From: Winogradskyella sp.
GTDB taxonomy: Bacteria > Bacteroidota > Bacteroidia > Flavobacteriales > Flavobacteriaceae
DNA: 64,000 nucleotides
Direction of reading: 5' to 3'
NCBI GenBank assembly: GCA_028383925.1
Contig: JAOEWO010000001.1
Coordinates: 1-64,000 of the forward strand
Shown here one piece after another: positions 7,795 to 17,103 of this stretch. How positions within the stretch are numbered: position 1 is the first letter of the stretch; every line of letters begins with the position of its first letter. The translations under genes and the position numbers were made by a program. Under the pieces are notes generated by a model. The model searched no databases, was not told the origin of the DNA, and saw only the letters and a program-made list of their open reading frames with translations.

Positions 7795-10700
7795 ATGCTA
7801 TCATATATTATAAAATTCAGCCTACAGAATAAGTTTATTATTCTGCTATTTACATCATTTATTATAGGGTTTGGGTTGTATTCCCTTTCTCAAATACCAA
7901 TTGGTGCAGTGCCAGATGTTACAAACAACCAAGTACAGGTTATTACAACATCGCGCAATCTTTCTACACAAGATATGGAACAGTTTATTACCTATCCTGT
8001 AGAGTTAGAAATGGCAAATCTGCCTAGTGTAAAAGAAATTCGTTCGGTTTCTAAATTTGGCTTATCTGTGGTTACCATTGTTTTTGATGATGCTATTGGC
8101 ACCTATTTACCACGCCAACTTATAGCAGAAAAAATAAAATCTGCGACCGAAAAAATTCCGCAAGGATTCGGAACACCAGAAATGGGACCAATCACCACTG
8201 GTTTGGGCGAAATATACCAATATATTTTAGATGTAGAGCCTCAATTTAAAGACAATTATACTGCAGAAGATCTGCGTACCATACAAGATTGGATTGTAAA
8301 ACGACAATTGTCGGGTATACCTGGTGTAGTTGAAGTTAATACCTGGGGAGGGTTTTTAAAACAATATGAAGTCGCCATAGATACAGACAGACTTAACGCA
8401 ATGAATATTACAACACAAGAGGTATTTACAGCCCTTGAGATGAATAATAGTGTTGCTGGTGGTGGCTATATAGAAAAAGTAAACCAAGCTTATTTTATTC
8501 GTGGAGATGGGTTGGTAACATCTCTAGAAGATATTGGTAATAGTGTTATTAAAACCAGTGCTGGTGTACCTATTTACATTAAAGATGTTGCAAAAATTGG
8601 TTTTGGCCACGCCACACGCTTTGGCGCTATTACCGGTAATGGCGAAGGCGAAAAAGTTTTAGGGCAAGTAATGATGCTTAAAGGCGCTAACTCTAAACAA
8701 GTTATTGATGCTGTAAAAGAGCGTGTTAACTCTATTTCTAAATCGTTACCAGAAGGTGTGTATATTAATGCTTTTTTAGATCGTAGTGAGTTAATCGCTA
8801 AAACCACATTTACTATTACCGAAAACCTCATCTTAGGCTGCCTCATTGTTATTTTTGTGGTGGTTTTACTCTTAGGTAATTGGCGATCTGGCTTGGTTGT
8901 AGCCTCAGTAATACCGCTATGTTTATTATTTGCAATTTCGCTAATGTATATATTTGGCGTTGATGCTAATTTAATGAGCTTAGGTGCTATAGATTTTGGT
9001 ATTATTATTGACGGTGCTGTAATTATAGTTGAATTTATTGCTTTTCAAATTACAAAAAAAGAGATTGAAATTTCTGCGCTAAATAAGCATGACGTTCAGG
9101 CTTTTAAAGATAAAATAACACTTAACGGTGCTTCTAAAATGATGAATTCTGCCATATTTGGTCAGCTTATAATTCTTATCGTTTTTATTCCTATTCTTTC
9201 TTTAAGCGGTGTTGAAGGTAAAATGTTTAAACCAATGGCACTAACATTTAGTTTTGCGTTAATTGGTGCTATGTTGTTATGCTTTACGTACGTGCCAGTA
9301 GTTGCATCATTAATTTTAAAACCCACTAAAACTTCAAAAAATAATATTTCTACACGGTTAATGCAATGGCTAACCAACCGTTACGAACCTATAATTAATT
9401 GGGCTCTACAAAGCAAAAAAATAGTTTTAGGTATGGCCACAGTAATATTGGCAATATCTATCTATGTATTTATTAACATGGGAGGCGAATTTGTACCCAC
9501 TTTAGACGAAGGAGACTTTGTTATACAACCCGTACTTAAAACAGGAACCTCTCTAAGTAAAACCGTAGAAATTACAACTCAAATTGAAAAAATATTAATA
9601 GAAAACTTTCCCGAAGTTAAACAAGTCGTTACAAGAATTGGTGCTGCCGAAGTCCCTACAGACCCAATGTCTATGGAAGAAAGCGACGTTATTATTACAC
9701 TAAAACCAAAAGGCGAATGGGTTTCTGCAGCATCAAAAGATGAGCTTGCTAATAAATTTAAAGAAGCGCTTTCTATTATTCCTGGAATGGAAGTAGAATT
9801 TACCCAACCTATAGAAATGCGTTTTAACGAACTAATTACTGGTGTAAGAGCAGACATAGCTATAAAAATATTTGGAGAAGATCTTAGCATACTTTCAAAA
9901 AAAGGAAGTGAAATAAAATCTCTAATAGAAAATGTTGATGGCGCTGCAGATATTATAGTAGAAAAAATTGATGGTTTACCTCAAATGAGTGTTAAATATA
10001 ATCGTGCAAAAATAGCGCGCTACGGACTTAATATTGAAGACCTAAACACCATGCTATCTATGGGGTTTGCAGGTAAAATTGTTGGTAATGTTTATGAAGG
10101 AGAAAAACGCTTTGACCTTGTTGTAAGATTAGATAAAGCAAAGCGCAAAGACATAGATGATATAAAGAACCTATACATAGATGTACCAAATGGAGGAAAA
10201 GTACCAATGAGCGAGCTAGCGCTAATCACTTACAAAAAAGGGGCTGCAAAAATATCTAGAGATGATACAAAAAGACGTGTTGTTGTAGGCGTTAATGTAA
10301 GAAATCGCGATCTTGAATCTGTAGTTACAGATATTCAAAATCTTATTAATAAAAATCTAAATCTTCCTGTTGGGTATACTATCACTTATGGTGGTCAGTT
10401 TGAAAATTTACAAACTGCTAAATCTAGATTACTAATTGCTGTGCCTATTGCTTTAATCCTCATTTTTATACTACTTTACTTTGCTTTTAATTCTATAAAA
10501 GACGCACTTCTCATTTTCTCTGCTATACCATTGGCAGCCGTTGGTGGTATTTTATTACTGTGGCTTAGAGACATGCCTTTTAGTATTTCGGCAGGTGTCG
10601 GTTTTATTGCATTATTTGGTATTGCAGTGCTTAATGGTATTGTGCTTATAGAACATTTTAAAGACTTAAAAAATAAAGGTTTTAAAGATATGGAATCACT

Positions 10701-12126
10701 TATTAAACAAGGCACCAAAGACCGTCTTCGTGCAGTATTACTAACAGCGTCTGCTGCTGCTTTGGGCTTTTTACCTATGGCTATTTCAACAAATGCTGGT
10801 GCAGAAGTACAAAGACCATTAGCAACTGTTGTTATTGGCGGCTTATTTACGGCAACACTACTTACGCTTTTAGTGCTACCTGTGCTTTATTCTTATTTTA
10901 ATAGTGTAACTGATAAAAAGCGTAAACCTAACAAAGCTAATTTATCTGTACTACTTATGCTAATGGGTTTATTTACTATGACTTCTTATGGGCAAAACCA
11001 ATCAAAAACATTAGAAAATCTTATAACTATTGCGACAGAAAACAATGCAGCATTACGTGCCAATAGATTAAAAGTTGAGCAATCTAACACACTTATTAAT
11101 AGCGCATTCGATTTTAATAAAACGCAAATATATTATAGCTACGATCAAAATAATTTAGCAATTAATAATGAAGCTATTGGAGTGTTTGGTGTGCAGCAAG
11201 ATTTTCTGTTCCCAACAGTTTATACCACACAAAAAAAACTAAATAAGGCCAGTTATAATTTAGAATCTTCGCGTTATGCCATACAAGAAAAAGCGCTTAA
11301 GCGTAAAATATCAGCTCATTATTACAGTTATTTATACGCTGTTAAAAAAGCAGAGATTTACAAAAAGCTAGACAGTTTGTATCAAAACTTTGCTCAAGTA
11401 GCACAAAGGCGTTTTGAGCTCGGTGAAACTAATTATTTAGAAAAAATAACAGCAAAATCTAAACAACGACAGGTTAATCTTAACCTCATAAAAGCAGAAG
11501 AAGAGGTTACAATTGCCCACAATAAATTAATGAGTAGTGTACAAAACAAAGACAGTTTGGTTGTTGCAAAAATACCTTTACACAAAATAGCCTTAACGAT
11601 AACACGTATTAATGAAAGTCCAGAAATAGCTTATTATTCTAACACCATTTCGGTATTAACAACTAAGCGTAAGTTAGAAAAACAGTACCTATTACCAGAT
11701 ATTAGTTTAGCATATTTTCAGGGTACAAACTCTGGTATCAACACCAACTTATTTGGTTACCAAATTGGGTTAAAAATACCCTTATTATTTATGGGTAAAT
11801 CTTCAAAAATAAAAGCATCTAAAATCGCTGAAACAATTGCTATTGAAGAATTTAAAGATTACAAAATTCAATTTAATACCAAATATAATGTACTGCTATC
11901 ACAATTACATCAGCATCAAAAAGCTTTAGATTATTATGAACAAGAAGGTAACGATCTGTCTAATGAAATTTTAAAAACTGCATTAGGTAGTTTTAAAAAC
12001 GGTGAAATTGATTTTTACCAATATATAATAAGTCTAGAAAATGCTTATGAGATACAATTAAACCATCTCGAAAGCCTAAATAATTACAACCAAAACGTAA
12101 TTTTAATAAATTACTTAACCTTTTAA
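7795..12126 (+). CDS. CzcA-type RND metal efflux pump fused to a TolC-like outer-membrane factor
   Basis: Residues 1-1040 form a heavy-metal RND pump with 12 membrane helices. The TM4 motif DFGIIIDGAVIIVE places D400, D406 and E413 where Zn/Co/Cd exporters of the CzcA class have them, which favours divalent cations over Cu/Ag. GGEFVPTLDEGDF is the usual family motif. Residues 1050-1067 (SVLLMLMGLFTMTSYGQ) look like an internal signal peptide or extra helix, and 1068-1443 are a periplasmic/outer-membrane OMF (CzcC/TolC-like) with long alpha-helical hairpins. The 1443-aa fused form is seen in Bacteroidota. The adaptor gene follows 10 nt later. Confidence 0.93.
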   Translation: MLSYIIKFSLQNKFIILLFTSFIIGFGLYSLSQIPIGAVPDVTNNQVQVITTSRNLSTQDMEQFITYPVELEMANLPSVKEIRSVSKFGLSVVTIVFDDAIGTYLPRQLIAEKIKSATEKIPQGFGTPEMGPITTGLGEIYQYILDVEPQFKDNYTAEDLRTIQDWIVKRQLSGIPGVVEVNTWGGFLKQYEVAIDTDRLNAMNITTQEVFTALEMNNSVAGGGYIEKVNQAYFIRGDGLVTSLEDIGNSVIKTSAGVPIYIKDVAKIGFGHATRFGAITGNGEGEKVLGQVMMLKGANSKQVIDAVKERVNSISKSLPEGVYINAFLDRSELIAKTTFTITENLILGCLIVIFVVVLLLGNWRSGLVVASVIPLCLLFAISLMYIFGVDANLMSLGAIDFGIIIDGAVIIVEFIAFQITKKEIEISALNKHDVQAFKDKITLNGASKMMNSAIFGQLIILIVFIPILSLSGVEGKMFKPMALTFSFALIGAMLLCFTYVPVVASLILKPTKTSKNNISTRLMQWLTNRYEPIINWALQSKKIVLGMATVILAISIYVFINMGGEFVPTLDEGDFVIQPVLKTGTSLSKTVEITTQIEKILIENFPEVKQVVTRIGAAEVPTDPMSMEESDVIITLKPKGEWVSAASKDELANKFKEALSIIPGMEVEFTQPIEMRFNELITGVRADIAIKIFGEDLSILSKKGSEIKSLIENVDGAADIIVEKIDGLPQMSVKYNRAKIARYGLNIEDLNTMLSMGFAGKIVGNVYEGEKRFDLVVRLDKAKRKDIDDIKNLYIDVPNGGKVPMSELALITYKKGAAKISRDDTKRRVVVGVNVRNRDLESVVTDIQNLINKNLNLPVGYTITYGGQFENLQTAKSRLLIAVPIALILIFILLYFAFNSIKDALLIFSAIPLAAVGGILLLWLRDMPFSISAGVGFIALFGIAVLNGIVLIEHFKDLKNKGFKDMESLIKQGTKDRLRAVLLTASAAALGFLPMAISTNAGAEVQRPLATVVIGGLFTATLLTLLVLPVLYSYFNSVTDKKRKPNKANLSVLLMLMGLFTMTSYGQNQSKTLENLITIATENNAALRANRLKVEQSNTLINSAFDFNKTQIYYSYDQNNLAINNEAIGVFGVQQDFLFPTVYTTQKKLNKASYNLESSRYAIQEKALKRKISAHYYSYLYAVKKAEIYKKLDSLYQNFAQVAQRRFELGETNYLEKITAKSKQRQVNLNLIKAEEEVTIAHNKLMSSVQNKDSLVVAKIPLHKIALTITRINESPEIAYYSNTISVLTTKRKLEKQYLLPDISLAYFQGTNSGINTNLFGYQIGLKIPLLFMGKSSKIKASKIAETIAIEEFKDYKIQFNTKYNVLLSQLHQHQKALDYYEQEGNDLSNEILKTALGSFKNGEIDFYQYIISLENAYEIQLNHLESLNNYNQNVILINYLTF

Positions 12127-12136
12127 AAATAGGACT

Positions 12137-13270
12137 ATGAAATCTATATATAAATTAATTGTACTAAGTATTAGCCTTACAGTTTTGGGCTGCGAAAACT
12201 CTAAAAGTGAAACTAAAACTGAGCGTAGCACTTCACCACTAAATAATCAAATTACGGTTTCTAAAAATCAGTTTAAACAAAATAGTATGGCATTTGGCCA
12301 TATAGAAGAACAGACGTTTTCTATGGGTATTAAGGTAAATGGTATCATAGATGTTCCACCACAAAATAAAGCTGTTGTTAATGCTATTACTGGTGGTTAT
12401 ATAAGAACTATTCCTTTATTGGTAGGTGATGTTGTAAAAAAAGGACAAGTACTGGTAAGCATAGAAAACCCAGAATTTGTGCAAATGCAACAAAATTATA
12501 TGGAGGTAAAAGAACAATTAAATTACCTAAAAACAGAATTTGAACGACAAAATGAAATGTATAATGAGAACATCATCTCTAAAAAAGTTTTTCTTAAAGC
12601 TAAAAGTGAGTACAAAACAACATTGGCTAAATATAATGGTCTTAAAAAACAATTAACACTGGTACATATTAATACGGCACAAGTAGAAAAAGGCCACATC
12701 ACATCTGTCGTTAATATATATGCACCTATTAGTGGTAGTATTACAAAGGTTAACGTTACTAAAGGAGCTTATGTTTCACCCACGACCTCCATCTTAGAAA
12801 TTATAGATAACGAGCATATTCATATAGAACTGTCTGTTTTTGAAAAGGATATAATGACCATAAAAAAAGATCAACAAATACTATTTAGTATTCCCGAAAG
12901 TTCAGATAAAACTTATGAAGCTAAAGTGTATTTGGTAGGTACTGCTATTGAAGCCAACCGTACTATAAAAGTACACGGACATCCTAATGATGACGATCAA
13001 AACTTTTTAACAGGCATGTTTGTTAATGCAGAAATTATTACAGACACCTCATTAAAAATGACACTGCCCGAAACTGCCATTATAAACTTTGAAGATGCAA
13101 ATTATGTGCTTGTTTTAGAGCAAGAAAATGATGCTGATTTTTATTTTAAACAACTAAAAGTTGACATTGGAAAAACCAGTAATGGCTATACAGAATTAAA
13201 AGACACGACTACTTTAAAAAAAACAGATACAATTGTAACTCAAGGTGCTTTTAGTTTAATAGGAAACTAA
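12137..13270 (+). CDS. RND efflux periplasmic adaptor (CzcB/CusB type)
   Basis: Membrane-fusion protein linking the RND pump to the outer-membrane factor. It is a lipoprotein: the signal peptide ends LTVLGC with the lipid-bearing C19. A biotinyl-lipoyl-like half (GGYIRTIPLLVGDVVKKGQ, about 83-115) precedes an alpha-hairpin (about 115-170), the second lipoyl half (YAPISGSITKVNVTKG) and beta-barrel domains. The length of 377 aa is normal. It lies 10 nt after the pump-OMF fusion, so one operon encodes the complete tripartite exporter. Confidence 0.93.
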   Translation: MKSIYKLIVLSISLTVLGCENSKSETKTERSTSPLNNQITVSKNQFKQNSMAFGHIEEQTFSMGIKVNGIIDVPPQNKAVVNAITGGYIRTIPLLVGDVVKKGQVLVSIENPEFVQMQQNYMEVKEQLNYLKTEFERQNEMYNENIISKKVFLKAKSEYKTTLAKYNGLKKQLTLVHINTAQVEKGHITSVVNIYAPISGSITKVNVTKGAYVSPTTSILEIIDNEHIHIELSVFEKDIMTIKKDQQILFSIPESSDKTYEAKVYLVGTAIEANRTIKVHGHPNDDDQNFLTGMFVNAEIITDTSLKMTLPETAIINFEDANYVLVLEQENDADFYFKQLKVDIGKTSNGYTELKDTTTLKKTDTIVTQGAFSLIGN

Positions 13271-13279
13271 AAATGGACT

Positions 13280-13939
13280 TTAAACCTTTTTTATGTAAAG
13301 GTTTTTTGCAACATTTTGTGATACTACGATCTCTTTACCTTCTATTTCTAATTTAATAGAATTATCAAACGGTTCTTTGTGTTTAACTAGCATTAGTGTA
13401 CCTAATCCTATAGTATTACTATCTAAATATTGTAAAAATTTTGCTGACGTATCATCAACACCTATACATTTATAAGTGATACCAATATCTGCTTTTGCTA
13501 AAATAATTTTTTCAATATGAGTAAAATTACCCTCTTTGTCTGGTATAGGATCGCCGTGAGGATCGTGCGTTGGAAATTCTAAAAACGCATCGAGCTCATC
13601 AATTAATTTTTCTGATTTAATATGCTCTAACTCTTCTGCTATTTCGTGCACCTCATCCCAAGAGAAGTTGAGTTTTTTAACTAAAAACACTTCCCAAAGT
13701 CTATGCTTTCTAATAATATTTATGGCAACATATCTGCCGTCATCAGTTAATGTAACCCCTTGATATTTTTTATAATCTGCATAGTCTTTTTCAGATAACT
13801 TTTTTATCATGTCGGTTACAGAAGATGCTTTGGTACTCATAGCTTCTGCAATAGCATTGGTATTTACCGTGTCTATACCGTTGTTGCCTAAATGGTAAAT
13901 GGCTTTTAAATAATTTTCTTCTGTAAGGGTAATCTTCAT
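13280..13939 (-). CDS. DtxR/MntR family metal-dependent repressor
   Basis: A 219-aa repressor with an N-terminal winged helix (about 1-65), a dimerisation domain (66-140) and a C-terminal FeoA/SH3-like domain (about 150-219), the three-domain form. H79, E83 and H98 align with the ancillary site of DtxR. E102, E105 and H106 align with the MntR triad E99/E102/H103. The N-terminal ligand position (Met10 in DtxR, Asp8 in MntR) is N9 here, and MntR Glu11 is K12, so metal specificity cannot be read from the family. It lies 5 nt downstream of the thioredoxin gene on the same strand, probably in one operon with the receptor, and may therefore control its own synthesis through the dyad at 16979. Confidence 0.92.
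   Translation of the reverse strand: MKITLTEENYLKAIYHLGNNGIDTVNTNAIAEAMSTKASSVTDMIKKLSEKDYADYKKYQGVTLTDDGRYVAINIIRKHRLWEVFLVKKLNFSWDEVHEIAEELEHIKSEKLIDELDAFLEFPTHDPHGDPIPDKEGNFTHIEKIILAKADIGITYKCIGVDDTSAKFLQYLDSNTIGLGTLMLVKHKEPFDNSIKLEIEGKEIVVSQNVAKNLYIKKV
13282..13304. terminator. Hairpin between convergent genes
   Basis: AAACCTTT (13282-13289) and AAAGGTTT (13297-13304) form a short stem with a T-rich flank. It overlaps the last codons of the minus-strand DtxR gene and follows the adaptor stop by 11 nt. It could end transcription from both sides. Confidence 0.5.
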
Positions 13940-13944
13940 AGCTT

Positions 13945-14508
13945 CTAATCTTTCAAAAGACCTAAAAGCTCTTTTGGTGCAATGTAACGAAATAAGCGTT
14001 TTTCAATATTAATTTCTTCATCTAGAAAAACAACTGCTGGCAATAGTATGTCTTTTGTGGCGCTCCTTGCTAATAATTCTGCTATTTGGTGGTAAGCAGT
14101 GCGCGATTTTCCAATATTCAAATTTAAAAATTTTTTTCCACCAAAGGCAACGGTATCCGTAGATTCTACGTTAAATTTTACAGCGTAATAATTGGTAGAT
14201 AATTGAGCTGCAATAGCTGGCTTTGTATAAACATCTTGTTCCATTTTTTTGCAGTACACACACCAATCAGCATAGAAATGAATCATTACTTTTTTAGGCT
14301 GTGTAAGCAATGCTTGTTCTAATGCTTCAAAACTAAGCCACTCAACCGTATCTTTCTGTGCGAAAGATAGTGTTGAAAAACAGAGTAGTAAAACGACTAC
14401 AGTATGCTTAATTAAAATGGTTTTGCACGTAATAATATGTAAAAACACCCCTAAAGTCCCATTAAGGGGACAATCCATATCTAAATATTTCTGTGATAAA
14501 TTTGACAT
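13945..14508 (-). CDS. Secreted thioredoxin-like protein
   Basis: Thioredoxin fold with active site FYADWCVYCKKMEQD (CVYC), preceded by a signal peptide (TVVVLLLCFSTLSFAQ). The annotated ATG gives 187 aa with an unusually long N-region; a GTG about 22 codons downstream (VFLHIITCK...) would give a more typical signal peptide, so the start is uncertain. It probably acts in the periplasm as a thiol reductase or disulfide carrier. It sits between the TonB receptor (upstream) and the DtxR gene (downstream, 5 nt), which suggests a role in metal uptake or redox protection of the receptor. Confidence 0.85.
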   Translation of the reverse strand: MSNLSQKYLDMDCPLNGTLGVFLHIITCKTILIKHTVVVLLLCFSTLSFAQKDTVEWLSFEALEQALLTQPKKVMIHFYADWCVYCKKMEQDVYTKPAIAAQLSTNYYAVKFNVESTDTVAFGGKKFLNLNIGKSRTAYHQIAELLARSATKDILLPAVVFLDEEINIEKRLFRYIAPKELLGLLKD

Positions 14509-14594
14509 AATGGGTTCATTAATAGTAGTGCGTAATATATCATAATCATGTCACTTCAAGCGTCCCAATAATTTTATAAGGATGTATCAAGAAG

Positions 14595-16946
14595 TTAATG
14601 CATTTTACCAATTTTTATCCCAATAAAAAATGTACGTGGCAAACTGGGTCCGTAAACATAGTCTGAATCTCGTGTGGCACCCACATCAAAATCATCTTGA
14701 AAACTGTTAAACATATTTTTAATACCAGCGTTTAAAGTTAATTGAAAATCTTCAGAAAAATCAAAATGGGTTTCAGCATTAATATTGAGGTCAAAAAACG
14801 CCGGACTTTCATTAAGGCTTAAAAAACCACTATCACTGACTACTAAAGGCACAATCATTTCGCCTGTGTAAGTACCAGTTACAGATAAACTGAATCTTTC
14901 ACTTGGTGTCCAATTGGTATTTAAATAGCCATACACATTTGGGTTTCTTACAAATTCTGAAATTAAAATATCGCTTTCATTTGGGTTAGTGCCATCAGCT
15001 TCAAACAAAAGTTGGTCGGTTTCATATGCAGAACGTTGCAACGTACCACCAATTTGAAACAACCATTTTTTTGATGGTGATATGCCAAATTCAAAATTAG
15101 TACCATAGACGCGTGCACCTTCACCATTGCGAACTTCCTCTAAAATAGAACCATTATTAAACTGAACACCTGTGCTCACTAGCGCAAACGGATTAACCAA
15201 ACTAGTATAAAAACCTTCGATTAAAAAATTGGTTTGCGTGGTTTTAAAATCTTTAGTGTAGTTAAAAGAACCTGTAAAGGCGTTTGAATATTCTGGTTTT
15301 AAATCGTTAGAAAGAATGACAAACTGTGGTTCGCCACCAACGGAAGAAATGTGTAAATCTTCATTAAATGCTTGTGGCGCTCTAAAGCCTCTGGCATAAC
15401 CACCTCTAAATTTAAGGTCGTCAGTAAATTGATAAGCCAAGGTTAATCTTGGGTTTAGTGCGGTTTGCGAAACAGCAACATCGCGTTCTATATCTCCAAT
15501 TTTGTAAATGCCATCAACATTCACATAATCTAGTCGCGAGCCAATTAATGCCGAAAACTGTGTGTTTGGTTTCCATTCGTATTGCGCATAAAGACCTGTA
15601 GCATTAACATTTTGATCTATAAGCCTATTGTAACCAACAATAATATCTTCGGTACTACTTATATTGTGCTCAATACCTGTGGTTAGTATATCTCTTTTAA
15701 ACTGTTTTGTAAACTGAAATCCGTTTGCCCACGCCAAATCTTTTGTGGTACCATAAGCATTTAGTGCTGTTAAACTGTCTTGCACAGTTGTGCCGCCACC
15801 AAGGCCACCATAATAACTATCGCGATCCGTGTATTGTACAGAACTATAAAGTGAATAATTATTGGTGTTTTTTTCGTTTGAGAAATCATAACTCACGCCA
15901 CCCATAACGGTGTTATGCGTTAACTCTTCTGTAATATCAGTGAAGTGTGGTGCTAAATCTAAACGGTCGCCACCATGTCTGTATTCGTTTAAAACTGTGG
16001 CATCGATGGTTAACCGGCTTAAATCTGTAGGTTTTATATAAAACTTAATGCCAAATGTGGTGTTTTTTAATTCTACCATTTCTGTAAAGCCATCATTATT
16101 GGCATCCCAATCATCTCTATTTCTGTGCGTGCCGTAAAAAGTTGCACCACTTTTTAAATTATCTGCCACTATTGAGGTGTTAAAATTAAAAACACGGTCT
16201 GGTGTATCACCATCTACTAAGCCAAAATAACTACCCACTTGCCACGTGTTTAAAACAGGATCTTTAGTAATAATATTTACTGTACCTGCAATGGCGTTAG
16301 AACCAAATAAAGCAGATCCACCACTACGTACAATTTCTACACGATCTATAATTTGTGTTGGTATTTGCTCTAAACCATATACACTATTTAAGGCGCTAAA
16401 AACGGCACGACTGTTTACTAATATTTGCGAGTAACTACCGTCTAAGCCATTGAGTCGCACTTGTGTAAATCCACAATTTTGACAATTATTTTCTACACGT
16501 ACACCAGGCGAATAATTTAAACTCTCTGAAACAGCCAAGGCCTGCGTTGCATTTATAAGTTTTGCTCCAAGTGTATTTACTATAATGGGTGCCTCTTTTT
16601 TATTAACGCGGTTTCGGGTAGCACTTATTACAACTTCTTCTAAACCAAACAAATCTTCAACTAAAACAAGCTTTACATCGTCTTTATTTGTACTGGTAAT
16701 TTGAAATATTTGTGTTCTTACCTTTAAGCCTAAAGATGTTACTTTTAATTTGTAAGTACCATGAGGCATGCTTATTTTAAATCTTCCATTTTTATCAGAA
16801 AATGTAGTATAATTAGCAGCGCCTTTAAAATCTATTTTAGCATAAGCTACGGGTTCGTTTTCAAAAACAACAGTACCTTTTACGTTTTCATTTTGAGAAA
16901 AAGCGCAACTGAATCCAAATAGTAAAAGAAGAGTTTTTACAGACAT
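14595..16946 (-). CDS. TonB-dependent receptor, probably metal or metallophore uptake
   Basis: Outer-membrane receptor of 783 aa. It has a signal peptide (SVKTLLLLFGFSCAFSQ), an N-terminal carboxypeptidase-regulatory-like beta domain (about 20-100), a plug domain (about 110-225, with SGGSALFGSNAIAGTVNI) and a 22-strand-type barrel. The plug contains NNCQNCGFTQVRLNG, a Cys pair also seen in metal and heme receptors. It is divergent from a Zn/Mn ABC importer and heads a likely operon with the thioredoxin and DtxR genes, so a metal or metal chelate is the probable substrate. A TATATTTG -7 box and a DtxR-like dyad lie upstream. Confidence 0.9.
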   Translation of the reverse strand: MSVKTLLLLFGFSCAFSQNENVKGTVVFENEPVAYAKIDFKGAANYTTFSDKNGRFKISMPHGTYKLKVTSLGLKVRTQIFQITSTNKDDVKLVLVEDLFGLEEVVISATRNRVNKKEAPIIVNTLGAKLINATQALAVSESLNYSPGVRVENNCQNCGFTQVRLNGLDGSYSQILVNSRAVFSALNSVYGLEQIPTQIIDRVEIVRSGGSALFGSNAIAGTVNIITKDPVLNTWQVGSYFGLVDGDTPDRVFNFNTSIVADNLKSGATFYGTHRNRDDWDANNDGFTEMVELKNTTFGIKFYIKPTDLSRLTIDATVLNEYRHGGDRLDLAPHFTDITEELTHNTVMGGVSYDFSNEKNTNNYSLYSSVQYTDRDSYYGGLGGGTTVQDSLTALNAYGTTKDLAWANGFQFTKQFKRDILTTGIEHNISSTEDIIVGYNRLIDQNVNATGLYAQYEWKPNTQFSALIGSRLDYVNVDGIYKIGDIERDVAVSQTALNPRLTLAYQFTDDLKFRGGYARGFRAPQAFNEDLHISSVGGEPQFVILSNDLKPEYSNAFTGSFNYTKDFKTTQTNFLIEGFYTSLVNPFALVSTGVQFNNGSILEEVRNGEGARVYGTNFEFGISPSKKWLFQIGGTLQRSAYETDQLLFEADGTNPNESDILISEFVRNPNVYGYLNTNWTPSERFSLSVTGTYTGEMIVPLVVSDSGFLSLNESPAFFDLNINAETHFDFSEDFQLTLNAGIKNMFNSFQDDFDVGATRDSDYVYGPSLPRTFFIGIKIGKMH

Positions 16947-16963
16947 AACATCTTTTTTTTCTG

Positions 16964-16971
16964 CAAATATA
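16964..16971 (-). promoter_or_regulatory. -7 box TATATTTG of the TonB receptor operon
   Basis: A minus-strand match to TAnnTTTG 17 nt before the receptor ATG. The operator-like dyad at 16979-16996 begins 7 bp upstream, between the -7 and -33 positions. Confidence 0.6.
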
Positions 16972-16978
16972 AATATAT

Positions 16979-16996
16979 TTTTAGGTTAATCTAAAA
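16979..16996. promoter_or_regulatory. Candidate DtxR/MntR operator between receptor and ABC importer
   Basis: TTTTAGGTTAATCTAAAA is an imperfect dyad with only two central mismatches (TTTAG-g-TTAA-t-CTAAA), extended on both sides by AAATATAT/ATATATTT arms. It resembles DtxR/IdeR boxes (TTAGGTTAG...). It lies inside the receptor promoter and about 80 bp upstream of the ABC operon's likely -7 region. A related site lies at the feoA promoter. Confidence 0.55.
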
Positions 16997-17103
16997 TATA
17001 TTTTTGTTATACATAAAAAGAAGTATTAAGCGCACAGATAAATTACGACTAACAGTTAAATAGATTGATTTTTTTAGTACTTTCGTAATAAATTTTTAGA
17101 CTA

